A model generated the notes under the pieces. It worked only from the letters and a program-made list of their open reading frames with translations. It was not told where the DNA came from and ran no database searches. Made by a program: the position numbers and the translations under genes. This document shows positions 1 through 11,384 of a stretch of 64,000 bases of DNA, in pieces. This DNA comes from Ditylenchus dipsaci (Eukaryota > Nematoda > Chromadorea > Rhabditida > Anguinidae). The DNA is taken from the NCBI GenBank assembly GCA_004194705.1, contig SADC01001335.1, positions 310,001 through 374,000 on the forward strand, given 5' to 3'. The stretch's first letter is position 1, and each line of letters starts with the position of its first letter.

Positions 1-201
1 ACGGACGCCACCGGAGCTTTCATCAGCAGCCAAGATGTCGTCCTATGGTCCGGTGATGTGATGGAAATAAAAAATGCCTTGGATTCTAAGAACTCATATG
101 GTTTCTGGTCCAGCCATAAAAAAGGAGAAAACCTGGTGAAAGGTGGCAAAACGGGCACTAATTTGATGGACGTACAGATGCTTTTGCTGGACTTCTCTTA
201 G
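1..201 (+). CDS. GLYCTK: Glycerate kinase, C-terminal exon (partial)
   Basis: Frame 1 is open from the window edge to a TAG at 199-201. The translation begins TDATGAF and has GGKTGTNLMDVQMLLL near the end. Glycerate kinases of the MOFRL/GLYCTK family end with a TDaxGA stretch followed by a G(P/M)TGTNVMD motif, so this is the extreme C-terminus of that family. The enzyme phosphorylates D-glycerate, in mitochondria or cytosol depending on isoform, in serine and fructose catabolism. About 66 residues are present and the rest lies upstream of the window. The stop sits about 200 bases from the 3' end of the next gene on the opposite strand, so the two are convergent. Seen: the motif and the stop. 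Known: the family assignment of the motif. Confidence 0.85.
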   Translation, partial: TDATGAFISSQDVVLWSGDVMEIKNALDSKNSYGFWSSHKKGENLVKGGKTGTNLMDVQMLLLDFS

Positions 202-402
202 CGATACCTGGTCTTCCAGACATTTTACCAGCTTTGACAACCAGTTGTGCCACTTTTTCTTGTCGTAAAACAGTTTTTAACCAAAAACCTTTTCTTTTCA
301 AACGACATAGAAAATAAACAAAAAGTTTATAATATGGTCATAGTTTGTACAAAACAATGCAATTTACAACACAAAAAGCAAAATATAGTTGGTCTCAAGA
401 TT

Positions 403-3400
403 TTACTTAACCTCATAAGTGGTCTGTCTCAAGCTCTCATCTTCACCCACTGAACTGTCGAAATTGTCAAATCCAGCTAAAGATCGACTCCGACTGCTCG
501 CACCAATGTCAGAGTCTACACTGCAATAGAATCAATAATAATTATGGCTAAATTACACTTTATGTCCGTATACTAAAGAAACCACGGTACAGTCTACTCT
601 CAATAAGCTGGCAACCCCAATAAACCGGCACTGTGAAAAAGCCTGATTTGGTTGGCGCACAAAGAAAAAGTCGACAAATTTTATTCCCAATAAAGCGGAG
701 CTCCTGGGGATCAGCCTGAGAACCAGTTTTGATGCTGGTTTGTCGAGAGTAGACTACGTATAAGGAGGAGAATGGCATAACACTGTATTTTTTTTCACAA
801 TATGTATATATTTTGTTAGCTATGTTTAGCAACCCACCTGGGCAATTTCATGATATTCAGCTGCTGGAAAGTCTTGCTGATCTGGGTCTTCTTGCCACCA
901 CTGTTTTTGAATAGATCTCCAGCAGATCTAGTTTTGCCTATGTCGCCCAACATCAGTTTTCGGTTGCTAAAAGCTTTGGTGTAGACCACAGGAAGGGGTC
1001 CAGACCATCAAATTCCGGAGGTCCAGCTATAAAATCAGTATTAATTTGGCACTGTCATTATTGTCATTTTGGCACTGTCATAAAAAAATCATATGACTTC
1101 CAGTAATCGAATTTTCGGCAACCCTCGAAAGTGGGAAAATTTTTAGTGGATTTTGAATGGTTTTTGATATATTTTTGTAAACTCAAAAACATTTTTTATT
1201 CAAAAAGATATATTTTCGGCCCAAATTTTATCTGTAGTGCTCATACACTAATTTCGACCCTTTGGGTGTTCGAACAAAATCTAAAAGTTCCAAAAACAGA
1301 TTGAGAAAAGATTTATTCTGGTCTGAGATTCGGATTACTACAATCGATGGGTCACGTTTTTTAGAGCAGAAGTCAATTAACAGAAGTTTTAGGTTATATT
1401 AAAGATATGCTTACTGGAGGAGGCAGGTCCAGAGCAGTGACTAGAACAGCTCTTCTGACTGCCATTGGTCTGCTCGCTGTCAGTCCGACTCAACTGCTTC
1501 AGGGCACTGACCTTGCGCAGGAACTCTTCGTCACTACCTGAACGGGCTATGTTCCCTAAAAGTAAAAAACAATTATTTGTCTTTGAGTAGGAAAACTTGG
1601 TTTCTTAACAGTATTTTTTGCTTTTGCTGGGGTTTTTCAAAAGCCATAAAATTAAGAAGTGGCTGTAACTATTAGAGATGACGATTTGCCGTTTTGCGAT
1701 ATTGCGATGCGATGTTTTTGGACTGCACTGGCTTGCGATGCGATGTTGCGTTGTTTTGGAAAAAAATCGGTTGCGATAAATCGCAGCGATGCTCGATGTT
1801 TTTTAAATTCAAAATTTCCGAACATTTATTCAACAAAAATGGCATCAAAACTCATCAGTTTAATACATAAACTTCATCAATGGAATGTTTTTGTTCAAAA
1901 TTATGAGTTTTTTGGCTGTTTCTGGAATCAGATTTGATCTTCTGTAATCGAAAACATCCCTTGCCACGGAAAAGAGCTGCTCACTTGGTTAACAGGTTGC
2001 TGGCGCAGAGACGAGCAATGAAGGATTGGGAACGTTTGATTTGACGTTCATGCTTTTTGGTTGTTTGATCTTTTTAGGTTCTCTTCCAGTTAAATTCTGC
2101 TAATCAAGTAGGATCTTGTACTGCTGTTTGTTTTGATGCCGTGATTGAGTATCTCTCTGCTCAGGTTTTTATCTTCGTGCTGTGCAGAATCATGACAAGC
2201 TCTTCAGGTCTTCAAATTGCTGGGTATGTTGGCCGCAGTCATAGGCTTGCTGGACTTGATGTCTCAAATGCTGGAAATTCGTGCGAATCGTTGCTCCAAA
2301 GTGCTTTAGATAACTTTTTTGTATGCCGTCCATTGCTTTTTCCCTGTTTGTTTTTCCAAGTTTGTCTGCAAAGCAACTGAGAATGTCAAATATTTCCTCA
2401 AGAAAGGAGCGAGGCAGGCTCACACAATGGCTTTTTGGTTGGATCGAAAAGCAGCAGCCAACCTCATGAACTACGATCTGGAGCTACCCACAACTTATGT
2501 GCAAGCGCTGCGTCTTAGGCTATGTCGGTAAGTCAATTAATTTTTTTTTACTGTCTCAGGCGCAAACTGATCGTGACTGAGTACGGGGCACAAATTTTCG
2601 GTATCATACTTTTTTGTTTTTTTTTCTTCTTTTTTTACTTTCTTCTTCATGTTTGATTTACGCTAAAAATTGAAAAATAAAACAAGCAAAAAACAATTTT
2701 TGAGTCGAAATGTTGACTTTTCTTTTGTGTTGGGATTAAATGAAATTTGAAAAGTGGAATGCGACGTTTTTGAAATTTGCGATGCGATGTTTCAAAAATT
2801 GGGCTCTAATGGAGATCCGTACTCAAATTTTTGCCTTGGTCTCCCCTGTTGTTTTTTATTGAAAAATGCCTTGGTCCCCCTGTCCATTAGAGTTATAATA
2901 CAGTCGACTCTCGATAAACCGCCACCCCAGAAGTTCGTTCCCGCCTTCGGTCCGACACTTTTTTTTACCTCGATTTCTGAAATATTTTGCCAAACCTGAT
3001 TCGTCAGTCTAATCCGAAAAATCGTACAGATTCTGATTTTACCGGTCGTTTTTCGGAATGGTAACACTTTTGCCGAAGAGACCCGCGCCTCTCGATAAAC
3101 CGCCACCCTATTTTCAGAAAAGATCGGAAAAATCCTTTCAAAAATCGAGGTAAAAAAGTGTCAGACCAAGGCGGGAACAAACTTTTGGGGTGGCGGTTTA
3201 TCGAGAGTCGACTGTAATGTTGTGATCATGGTGATTATGGTTAACATGATCACCTTCAAAACAACAAGAGGGACCAAGGCATTTTGCAATAAAAAACAAC
3301 AGGGGGACCAAGGCAAAAATTTGAGTACGGATCTCCATTAGAGCCATATCATACTTTTTTGTTTTTTTCTTTTTTTTCTACTTTCTTCTTCATGTTTGAT

Positions 3401-4278
3401 TTACGCTAAAAATTGAAAAATAAAACAAGCAAAAAACAATTTTTGAGTCGAAATGTTGACTTTTCTTTTGTGTTGGGACTAAATGAAATTTGAAAAATGG
3501 AATGCGACGTTTTTGAAATTTGCAATGCGATGTTTCAAAAATTTGCGTGCGATGTTACGATACGATACATCGCAGCGTCGTCATCTCTAGTAACTATGGT
3601 ATCGCTATACAGTATTTGGCATGTATGGATCCTACTTTTTTCATGAATTTGATTTTTAAAGCTTTTTTTTTCAGCAAAGTCTAAAAAAGATCTCCGTTAC
3701 GTTGCAGCGCAGGATCTTGGCTATCATTAAAAAAATCTTACGGAAAAAAATTTAGCCGGTGTAATAACGGTTTTAAGATTAGGACCCGGAAAATGCGGAC
3801 TACGGAAAGCACAAATTTTAAACATTTTGCTGTCTCGAGAAGAATTAAATATTTTGCAGTCAATTTGGAATCTTAAGAGCGTTTTGTAAGCAAATTGGGT
3901 ACGCTGAGCATGGTTCCGTTTTTAGAATTTAGGTATTGTCTGCTAAAGGAATTACTGATGCTTGGTCACACCAAAAAAATTAGTTACGTTTTTGATCATT
4001 TAAAAAAAGTTTGAAGCGAGGTCTTGCACCATTCAGGTTGTGTATCGATTAAATACTTTTGATTGATCGGCTATTAGTAGGTATAAAAACAAGACGATGG
4101 CGTTGATAGGCTATGTACTTTGCCCCTAGTAGTTTATAAAGAACCTTATCTCCAACTTACCAAGTTTAGGTATGACCGGATCCAGTAGTATTTCTCTCGC
4201 CTTGTTATTGAAACCCCTGTGCGGCGCTGGATTCTTCATTTGGGGAGAACCATAACCAGAAGCCATTGCTGTAGACAT
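403..4278 (-). CDS. Four-exon gene of unknown function, about 180 aa
   Basis: Not recognised. Exons on the minus strand are 4161-4278 (ATG at 4278), 1415-1555, 838-1026 and 403-520 (TAA at 403-405). Splice phases match at every junction (1, 1, 2). The product starts [17 protein letters not shown], continues [20 protein letters not shown] and a Ser-rich [15 protein letters not shown] stretch, then [20 protein letters not shown] and a Ser/Asp-rich tail ending TYEVK. It is soluble, with no signal peptide or membrane segment, and its RS/SD-rich composition suggests a phosphorylated scaffold (inference). The third exon stays in frame only if 23 bases (967-989, gt...ttttag) are removed; otherwise it carries a frameshift. 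Intron 1 (2.6 kb) holds a hAT element and intron 3 holds a pogo-like MITE. Coding status rests on phase consistency, not on homology. Confidence 0.6.
590..758. mobile_element. pogo/Tigger-like MITE
   Basis: The left end reads CAGTCTACTCTC after a TA (588-589) and the inverted counterpart is at 746-758. This is the same style of end (CAGTCnACTCTC) as the other TA-flanked elements in the window. Both inner flanks carry a CTGGNNNNCC-type repeat. It lies in intron 3 of the unknown gene. The right end is slightly degraded, so the last few bases are uncertain. Confidence 0.6.
2602..2800 (+). repeat. Left copy of a roughly 199-bp direct repeat
   Basis: This stretch is nearly identical to 3347-3543, with only a few substitutions and small length changes in T-runs. 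The two copies bracket the TIR element 2802-3345. Both are part of the hAT body, so the hAT internal sequence was duplicated around the insertion. Confidence 0.85.
2802..3345. mobile_element. TIR element with about 95-bp inverted ends
   Basis: The ends read GGCTCTAATGGAGATCCGTA inward from the left and the reverse complement inward from the right. Similarity continues through a CCTTGGTCCCCCTGTTG stretch on each side. No coding sequence is present. Superfamily is unassigned because the usual short target duplication is replaced by the 199-bp direct repeats on either side. Confidence 0.7.
2901..3214. mobile_element. pogo/Tigger-like MITE (nested)
   Basis: The ends are CAGTCGACTCTCGATAAACC and its inverse with TA on both sides (2899-2900, 3215-3216). 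Arms continue through CAGAAGTTCGTTCCCGCCT and an AAAAAAGTGTC block also present in the elements at 11565, 19293 and 34229, which makes them one family. It is the innermost of three nested elements. Confidence 0.85.
3347..3543 (+). repeat. Right copy of a roughly 199-bp direct repeat
   Basis: Partner of 2602-2800. Together the pair resembles an LTR-like arrangement, but it lacks TG...CA ends and any retroelement coding sequence. Confidence 0.85.
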
Positions 4279-4609
4279 CAAGTCCAAAATAACAAACTAA
4301 CCAAATTAAGTCAATAAGCAATTAGGCAATATTAGACTGGAAGGTCTCTGTCTAAAATAAAAAATTGTTTTTTGCAATAATGCAGCAGCCTCAGGTTAAG
4401 TCATTTATAGGTCTGATCATCTTTCTTGTCCTATGCTTTTTTGTTATCTCTAATATTTGGGACCCTTTATACGAAATCGAGCAATATCGAAAGGCAGACT
4501 TGGCGGATACAAACGACGAATATCTTCAGTAACACTGCGAAGGGATTCTTTTCTTTCACACTTTTTGTCATCCATAATTTTTCCAAACATGCTTGTAGAT
4601 GGTGTCGAG

Positions 4610-4841
4610 CAGGGCTTTAAAAATTTTTTTTTTGACATCCTACATCCACATCCGGCCAAAAAAAGTTTGACATCCGGATGTGAAATTTTCGACATCCGAA
4701 AACATCCGAAAAATCCATGAAAACATCCGCTGACATCCGATTCAAATTTTTTGACATCCAACATCCACATCCGCCGGATGTGGATGTTTCGGATGTAAAC
4801 ATCCACATCCGGATGTATCTTCCGGATGTTTTAAAGCCCTG
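4610..4841. mobile_element. hAT MITE with ACATCCG subterminal repeats
   Basis: The ends are CAGGGCTTTAAAA and TTTTAAAGCCCTG. An exact 8-bp target duplication GTGTCGAG lies at 4602-4609 and 4842-4849. The 232-bp body is filled with copies of ACATCCG or CGGATGT in both orientations, typical of hAT subterminal transposase-binding repeats. No coding capacity. Confidence 0.9.
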
Positions 4842-4849
4842 GTGTCGAG

Positions 4850-5819
4850 CTGTTCCACTTTGATCATTGTTCCTCTTCTGGGACGATCGCCACATCTTCT
4901 CTACAGTATTGGTATGAGCTCCAGTCACAGGATCCACAAAGTTTTGCTCGTGATTTAGTCAGATGGAAGAGAACGAGTTTATTGCGTTTATACCCATTGT
5001 AGCCTTTTCACAGATCTGTGATGGTGATGAAATCAGGATGAATTCAACGATCGATCTCCTTCTCCAGTGTGGCAGAATCCCTAACATGAAAAATTATAAA
5101 AAATCACGTTCTCCTCTTGGCAAATCGCGAAACTTCACGACTCAAAATAACAAGTGGAATAGAAAGGTAGCATGGCTAATTCTCGAGCAATATATGAGAT
5201 GAGCAAGCGAACGACCACTCAAAATGTAGCGAAGGACCTCAGCTATATTTTGAGTGGTCGTTTGCTTGCTTATCTTGGCAAATAAGGCTTATAAAAGGGT
5301 GTAAATGATTTAAAAAAATGGGTCCGGATAACCAGCTACAACCCAACAATTTGTAGCTGATATGGATGGAATTTGATAACAATAAAAATGGTTATAGGCA
5401 CTGACTTCAATAATGCATCGAAGTTCAAAGAGAAAGTGTGGAGCACGAATATGGTAATATTGAATAGAATTTATTCAATTTTTGGTTGATTTTGTTAAAT
5501 GTTAAACAAATTTGTTGTTGTAAGGATTTGGTGTTTTCTGGTTGCCTAAAGTCTCCTCCATCTATTAAAAATAAGATCTCTTCGATTCACAATCAATCAG
5601 GGTTATCATCTCAAATTTTCGAAAATCAGACAGATCTCAGAAAAAATCAGATTCTGAGATTAAAAATCAGATTTTTGCCAAAATTGCTCAAAATCACTCT
5701 ATTTCTCCATTCCCACAAACAATTATAAAAAATTTCAAAAAAATTATACCAAAAACTTAGCTTTCATCATATTTTTCCATATTCTTCATATTGAAGACTC
5801 CCGGCGAATTGACCCGGTG
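4850..5819. other. Non-coding stretch, no gene seen
   Basis: No ORF here shows a known motif or splice-consistent neighbours. 5200-5260 holds a short inverted pair around the GACCACTCAAAATGTAG motif. 5590-5700 is rich in ATCAGA repeats that recur inverted near 6670-6790, suggesting an outer palindrome around the two below. Confidence 0.5.
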
Positions 5820-6222
5820 CTCACATAGGCGAGTCGAGCTCGTGTTTTCTCAATGTTTTTGGTGATTAGAGAGAACTTTTCTATAGTTTTTTGTCATTCT
5901 TTATATATCAAACGAAAGCTTAGATTCCGAGCTATCTCATACATCAAAAATTATTTCATTATCGTGACAAAAGTAAATGTGATGTCTAGGGTGGTCGAGG
6001 TCCTGGTCGAGGTACCTCGACCTGGACCTCGACCAGCCTCCAACTTTTGCGCTGTTACATACATTTTTAGTACATCAATGGAATAATTTCGGATGTAGAA
6101 GATAGCTCAGAATCTGAGTTTTTGTTTGGTATATTAAGAGTGACAAAAAGTATAGAAAAAGTTCCCTCTGATCACCAAAAAGGCTGGCAAAACATGGGCT
6201 CGACTCGACTCGCCTATGTGAT
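5820..6222. repeat. Long imperfect palindrome (foldback)
   Basis: The arm beginning CTCACATAGGCGAGTCGAG at 5820 is matched in inverse by CTCGACTCGCCTATGTGAT ending near 6222. The centre is a cluster of GGTCGAGG and CCTCGACC words around 6013. Arms are about 190 bases with many mismatches. No coding sequence. Confidence 0.75.
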
Positions 6223-6300
6223 CGAGGGGTGATAGATTATAACGGCAAATTTGTAAATAATTTTATTCTTGGTTCTTTTGTTTTTAATTTTTTCCACATG

Positions 6301-6527
6301 TTTTTGACCGGCGTATAGCCCAGGATCTCAGCTATGTTACAAGCTATCAACTGAGCAAACCAGATTTCAAAAAGTTAAAGAAAAAGGTTTCTAAGTGGAC
6401 CAAATTTTCTAAAAAAACTTGCTTTATTCAAAACACTTTTCATCCAAATCATTTTTCAAACCTGATTTGGTCAGTTGGTAGCTTGTAAGAAATATGAGAT
6501 CTTGGGCTACGCGCCAGTCAGAAAAAA
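6301..6527. repeat. Imperfect palindrome (foldback)
   Basis: The left arm TTTTGACCGGCGTATAGCCC is matched in inverse by GGGCTACGCGCCAGTCAGAA near 6504-6527, and similarity continues inward through the AACTGAGCAAACC region. The arms are about 100 bases and diverged. Confidence 0.65.
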
Positions 6528-8764
6528 ATCAAAATTAAGAAGAAAACGATTTACGAATTTGCCCGGAAAATACATTGATTTGCCGGGGCACTTCATATAC
6601 AGCCATTAAAAACTTTGTGCAAAATGTTGGCGAGAATTTGAAAATTTGACCAGTTTTCACTTCTTTTTGCGGAAATCAGACAAATTAACCTTCCTCTTTC
6701 AAAATAAAGCTTTTTCTATATAATCAACTTTTTTGAAAATAATCAGATTTTACCTGTTAAAGACTACCCTTTTTCTGATTACTCAACCCAGATGGCAACC
6801 TTCCAATAAATTTATAAAGTTATGAGCAAAACAAATAGTTACGAAACTTTGGCCCACCCTGTAGATTGTGCGTACTTTAAGATAGACTTAAACATATTCT
6901 GCTAACATAACCAATAAGAAAAACAGGTTTGAGTCGGTCCTAGCATACGTTGACCTAGCCCAAGCCGAAAACAACAGTGAGGACCAAGGCGAAAAATATC
7001 GATAAGAAAAACATTGAGATCTAATCGTCTTTACGATTCAATGGGAGAAATCCTTGTTTTACTAGGGTAAACCCTTATACTAGAGTAAATCTCCCTTACG
7101 CCTAAAGTCACCATAAAAATGCTGAAATTCAAAAGAATAATCGTAAATAAAAATTTTCGGCATGAAAAAAGTTTAAAATATTAAAAAATTTGATTATCAG
7201 CTACGGCAAACACGAATGAGCAAATGATCAAGTGTCGGCCAAATTATAAAGCCAAATTCTTATTCTTTGAAAGGGGTCTAATGGGGGTTAGTCAAGCTAG
7301 CTAATGACTGCTCCTGGCAGCCTCAATGTAACTCAGGTATGGGAGGATGGGATTAGCCTAGGGATTACTGCTGCCTTACATATAAACTTGCATGTTCTTA
7401 GAAAATGAGAAGAGTTTTTGAGTGCTCTTCTTTCAACTAAAAATGTTGGGGGAGATTTTTGATTTCTTATTTATTTACACGTGTCTGCATAAGCAAAATC
7501 GTGTCTAATTGGTTGAAATTGTGGCAGAAGCTTATAATTAATTAGTTTGCTTGCTTGCAAAAAAAATAGTAAAATAGTTTCGCTTTTATAGAAGTAAATA
7601 ATACTTTTAATTGGGCCGAATAACACATTTTAAATGAGTCACATAGTTTTTGTGAGTAAGTGAATTTTGCGTCAAAATGTCGCCCACACTTATTGGTCAA
7701 TTAGATGTTCTGTATTGCGAATTCATGTTTCCTACTTCCTACATTTACAAAATAAAAAAAACACGATAATTTTTGATCCAAAACATTGTGGGAGACCCTT
7801 ATGTGAGCAATCTGTGAAAAAACGTATTACTGAACATCGCAAATTTGAAAAAGGGGCAAAGGTAGACGAATGATCACTTACTTCAATAGAAATTGAAAAC
7901 GAAAATAGGAGAAGAAGGTAAATTGAAGCAATTAATCGCTATTTGTAAAAGAGAATTATGCCATTATAACTAGACAAAATACAAGTTCTCAAATTAATCC
8001 ATGAAGATTAGCACCATAATTAATGGATAGTGGTTAACAGACAAAGTGCTCAGCTAAAATAACAAGGAAATAAATGTTGGAAAGACGGAAGGGGAAGCTG
8101 GTATTCTCTAGTACACACTTAGGGGTCTATAATTTTTTTGACTAGAATTACCAAGAAATAAAATTCTAGGTTGTCACGCTTTTCGAATATTCACAAAGCC
8201 CCTTACTAAAAGTGACAGAATAAATTTAAAAAAATATAAAAAAAGACCTGAAAGCTCACAAAATTTACTAATAGAAGAGAAAAAATAAAGACCAGCCGTG
8301 AAATCGAAGAAACCAAGTATCATCTGAAAGTTTATCTGCAATCCGTGGTCGAACTTTTCTATTACATCAGCGTGGATAATAGAAAGATAATAGCAACGTG
8401 GATAATAACAGAACAAACTCGGATTTCTATGGAGTCGGGATGGAAACGGTACTTTTGTTCGAAACCCCAAACCTATTTCATTTTGAAATTGTTTTTAAAA
8501 ATCTTTTTTCACGCTTCAAAATGGCAACAAGAATACAAAATGGCAATTCTTCGAAAATAGTCAAAAGACGTGATAATTGTTCCTAGAAAACATCACAAGC
8601 TGGAGAATCAAGAAATCCACAGTTTGCCAATCAACATCAAGCTGAAATCAATTCTATGAGCAAGCAGGTACGGCGCCAGCGCGATGATAAATTTGTTTAA
8701 TGTAGACAGAAGTTAAATAAAAAGAGACACTAGAGAGGGCGCGGAAGTTTTTCAAGTCAAAACC
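6528..8764. other. Non-coding stretch, no gene supported
   Basis: Several ORFs of 60-100 codons occur (for example 7667-7873 and 8174-8470 on the minus strand), but none has a motif, signal peptide or splice context. A GTACACACTTAGG(G)GTCTATAA repeat at about 8110-8165 recurs at 9230-9248 and 11536-11570, where a Mutator element interrupts it. Confidence 0.5.
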
Positions 8765-8767
8765 GGA

Positions 8768-9085
8768 ATCTTATATAGTATTTGGCATGTGTGAGTCGGT
8801 CGCTACTTTTGTGTTCCAGCCTGATTTTCTGCCATGTTTAGCAGAAATATGTTAGATATTTCACCGGAAGCCTCAAGTAAAACATCTTTGCTTTCTTTTA
8901 AGCACGAAGACGTATGATTGAAGTTGCTTCTCAAAAAAGTTTTCCTTAAACTCCAAATTAGAAATGGTGGATGTGAGCCTGGGTTGAGGGTGTATTTTTG
9001 TGTTTAGGCCTACTATTCTACCATGTTTAACGAACCTATGTTAGATATCTCACCGGATCCCTCAAGTACAACATTTTAGCCGTAT
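8768..9085 (+). repeat. Tandem duplication, two diverged units of about 190 bp
   Basis: Unit 1 (from about 8768) and unit 2 (from about 8955) share GTTCCAGCCT or GTTTAGGCCT, then TTCTGCCATGTTTAGC, ATATGTTAGATAT and TCACCGGAnnCCTCAAGTA in the same order. Part of the unit (AGTATTTGGCATGT) also occurs at 3612. No coding potential. Confidence 0.65.
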
Positions 9086-9257
9086 TGAGGCATTTATTAA
9101 TTATGAACTATTCATAGGTGGAAACGCAATGGACCGGAAAGTGGACCGCAATTTTGCCTTTAAAGGGTATTATTTCTTTGGTAAAAGATCATTTCACACA
9201 ATATTTTTTGTGTATGGTATACTGGTATACTCTCGTACACACTTAGGGCGTACACAC

Positions 9258-9419
9258 TCATTTGATCACAACTCATTTGATCCCACTCATTTGATCCCAC
9301 TCATTTAATCCCAACTCATTTGATCACAACTCATTTGATCCCACCTCATTTGATCCCACCTCATTTGATCCCAACTCATTTGATCACAACTCATTTAATC
9401 CCACCTCATTTGATCCCAA
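9258..9419 (+). repeat. Left tandem-array TIR, CTCATTTGATC unit
   Basis: About eleven copies of a 13-15-base unit CTCATTTGATCmCA(A), differing mainly at one or two linker positions. The inverse array at 11385-11530 is the right terminal repeat of the same element. Confidence 0.9.
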
Positions 9420-9504
9420 TTTCAAAAATTTGTATTTCAAAGTTTTTGAAAGCATGATGGTCTTTACTTAAGTTTTATTTGGTAGAAAAATCTTTGTTAT
9501 CGGT

Positions 9505-10767
9505 TTGGTTTTAGCAATATCGATGGCTATAAACGTGGGTGATGCCTCGCTGATCGGTGAGCCTAACGAAGGTGAAAACATACCGTATCAACCATCTGTT
9601 CAGGTAAAGAACCTTTGTTTTTTTTATTTATTGGGTACTTTAGGGATTTTGTCTCTAACAAATCGAGGAAAGCAGTGCCTAATCGCAGGTGACTATGAAT
9701 TTATGAAAAGCAGAGTAGTAAGCAATGGACAATTCAAAACTGGCGCTGCATCAAGACGAGTAAGTGCAACGGTACGGCGAAAACCATATTTGGGTCCATC
9801 GACGGTCTTTGCCTACTCAATCCTCACATCTGTATACAGAGTCCTAATGCCCATATGGTAATTTATCAGTGTTCCCTTTTCAAAACTATATGTATGCTTA
9901 CAGCGTCGGAATGTCATAGCGAAGGTTAAAACTGCTGCAATCGCCAATTTTGTGTCTTCGTCTACCGCAATCGTGGTCTCAGAAAAAGCAGGCTTAACAG
10001 ATGCTCAGCTTTTGTCGCTGCCGACAGATAAAGCCTTGCAAGATCGAGTTCTTCGTCAGAAGAAGCCAATTGGTTCCACCAGCGTCGATAAGTCAGTGAA
10101 GGAAATTGAATGGTTAGACTTTTTCACAAAAACAGAAAGCGGTGATCAATTTCTGAAGCACGATTCTAGGTAACTTTATTACTTATCTTTGTATCGCCCA
10201 GAGATCTGAACCTGATATGCAGTATTTTTCGTCTTCCTTTCTTCTTGCGGCCTGCGATTACTGCGTGTGTTCTGGTGGGCTCGATGGCACTTTCTGCTCC
10301 AAGAATTGGATCCGTGCTTCAACGGTTCAAGGTCTTACCATCTGCCGTGTTTTTTGAAATTCACTGATTCGCAAAAATGATTCATTTATGATTGCTTTAT
10401 AGGCTCCGAAAATCGTCGTGGAATAATGAGGCCTCCCATGTTCGCTCACTCTCTTTGGAATGTCTATGACCGAACGCTGAACGGGGATCACCGCGCCAAC
10501 AATTATGCCGAGGCCGCTAATCACCGAATCCAAACAGAGCTCGATGTGTGCCATCCCGGATTGTGGAACTTCATCGAATGTCTCAAAAGTGTGCAGCAAG
10601 GGCGGGATCAGAAGTACCTGCAATGGGAAGCTGGCAAACGTCCAAGGGAAAGCGCACAAAGTACATCCAAGCCGACGCCAATTCTTCAAATTGTCCAAAG
10701 CTACGAAGCTAGAAACACCAACGAATTTCTCCGAGGGATTGCCAGAAACTTTGCCATGGAAGATTGA
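9505..10767 (+). pseudogene. FLYWCH-Mutator transposase, decayed
   Basis: Three coding stretches remain. 9505-9850 encodes a FLYWCH-type zinc finger: YEFMKSRVV in one frame continues as WRCIKTSKCNGTAKT in another (break near 9735-9745) and ends SPNAHM. 9904-10170 is the linker typical of MULE transposases (RRNVIAKVKTAAIANF, then LPTDKALQDRVLRQKK). 10395-10767 is the C-terminus with PMFAHSLWNVYDRTLNGDHR, the NNYAEAANHRIQ glutamate region and HPGLWNFIECLKSVQQGRD, ending FAMED. The central catalytic block is almost wholly missing between 10171 and 10395, apart from a possible LDGTF remnant. It could bind DNA at most and cannot transpose by itself. Confidence 0.8.
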
Positions 10768-10879
10768 AATTGCTCAAAAATGTTAACCTCACTTATTTTG
10801 TTTCTGTTGAATTGTTTTTTGTTGAATTGTTATGCTTTATGAATAAAATGTATTTTTCAAAAGGCGTGAATTCAAAAGA

Positions 10880-11034
10880 TCTGCAGGGTGAATAGATATG
10901 CAGAGTGAAAGATATGCAGGGTGAATGGATATGCAGGGTGAAAGGATATGCAGGGTGAAAGGATATGCAGGGTGAAAGGATATGCAGGGTGAAAGGATAT
11001 GCAGGGTGAAAGGAACACAGGGTGAAAGGATACG
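10880..11034 (+). repeat. 18-bp tandem array, GAAAGGATATGCAGGGT unit
   Basis: About nine copies of an 18-base unit, most of them exact. It has no inverse partner in the window. It may be a surviving end of another array-TIR element or a simple satellite. Confidence 0.85.
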
Positions 11035-11384
11035 GACCCTCTCCTGGTTGTGTTGGGGTAAGTATGAAGTACGGTCAATTAAATAAGGAATTTTCGGTCT
11101 TTATTGTTCAGCGCTTACGAAAGCTATAAAATAACAACAGAGAGCCCAGAAAGGGTGTACCACCGATTGAACACAAAAACTGATTGGATACAATATATCG
11201 AAGTATTCTAGCGTGGTTTATAGTAGTAATGGGATATTTGAGGTAAAAAAATTATGAAATAAGCAGAAAAAAATCAATGCTACTAGGCGGATTCAAACCT
11301 TAGTACCAACTGGGGAACGACTGGACGATAAATTTGCCGGGGAATGAATTTACCAGGGATGAATTTACTTCGTGCCGAAATTGG

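Larger units (their letters stand above)
1673..3589. mobile_element. hAT-family transposon, non-autonomous, with nested insertions
   Basis: The termini are inverted TAGAGATGACGA and TCGTCATCTCTA, flanked by an exact 8-bp target duplication GTAACTAT at 1665-1672 and 3590-3597. An 8-bp duplication with TAGRG-type ends is diagnostic of hAT elements. Subterminal repeats of GCGATGCGATG occur at both ends. No intact transposase is visible; the short ORFs around 2141-2531 have no recognisable motif. The element sits in intron 1 of the unknown gene and contains a second TIR element (2802-3345), which itself contains a pogo-like MITE. Confidence 0.85.

Noticed and set aside
2190..2423. Minus ORF in the hAT element as transposase
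   Set aside because: No hATC, BED or RNase-H motif; overlapped by other frames of similar length.
2602..3543. Possible LTR retrotransposon because of 199-bp direct repeats
   Set aside because: No TG...CA ends, primer-binding site, polypurine tract or gag/pol sequence; the repeats are part of a hAT element.
7667..7873. 68-codon ORF with Cys and His
   Set aside because: No zinc-finger spacing, signal or exon partners; about the length expected by chance.
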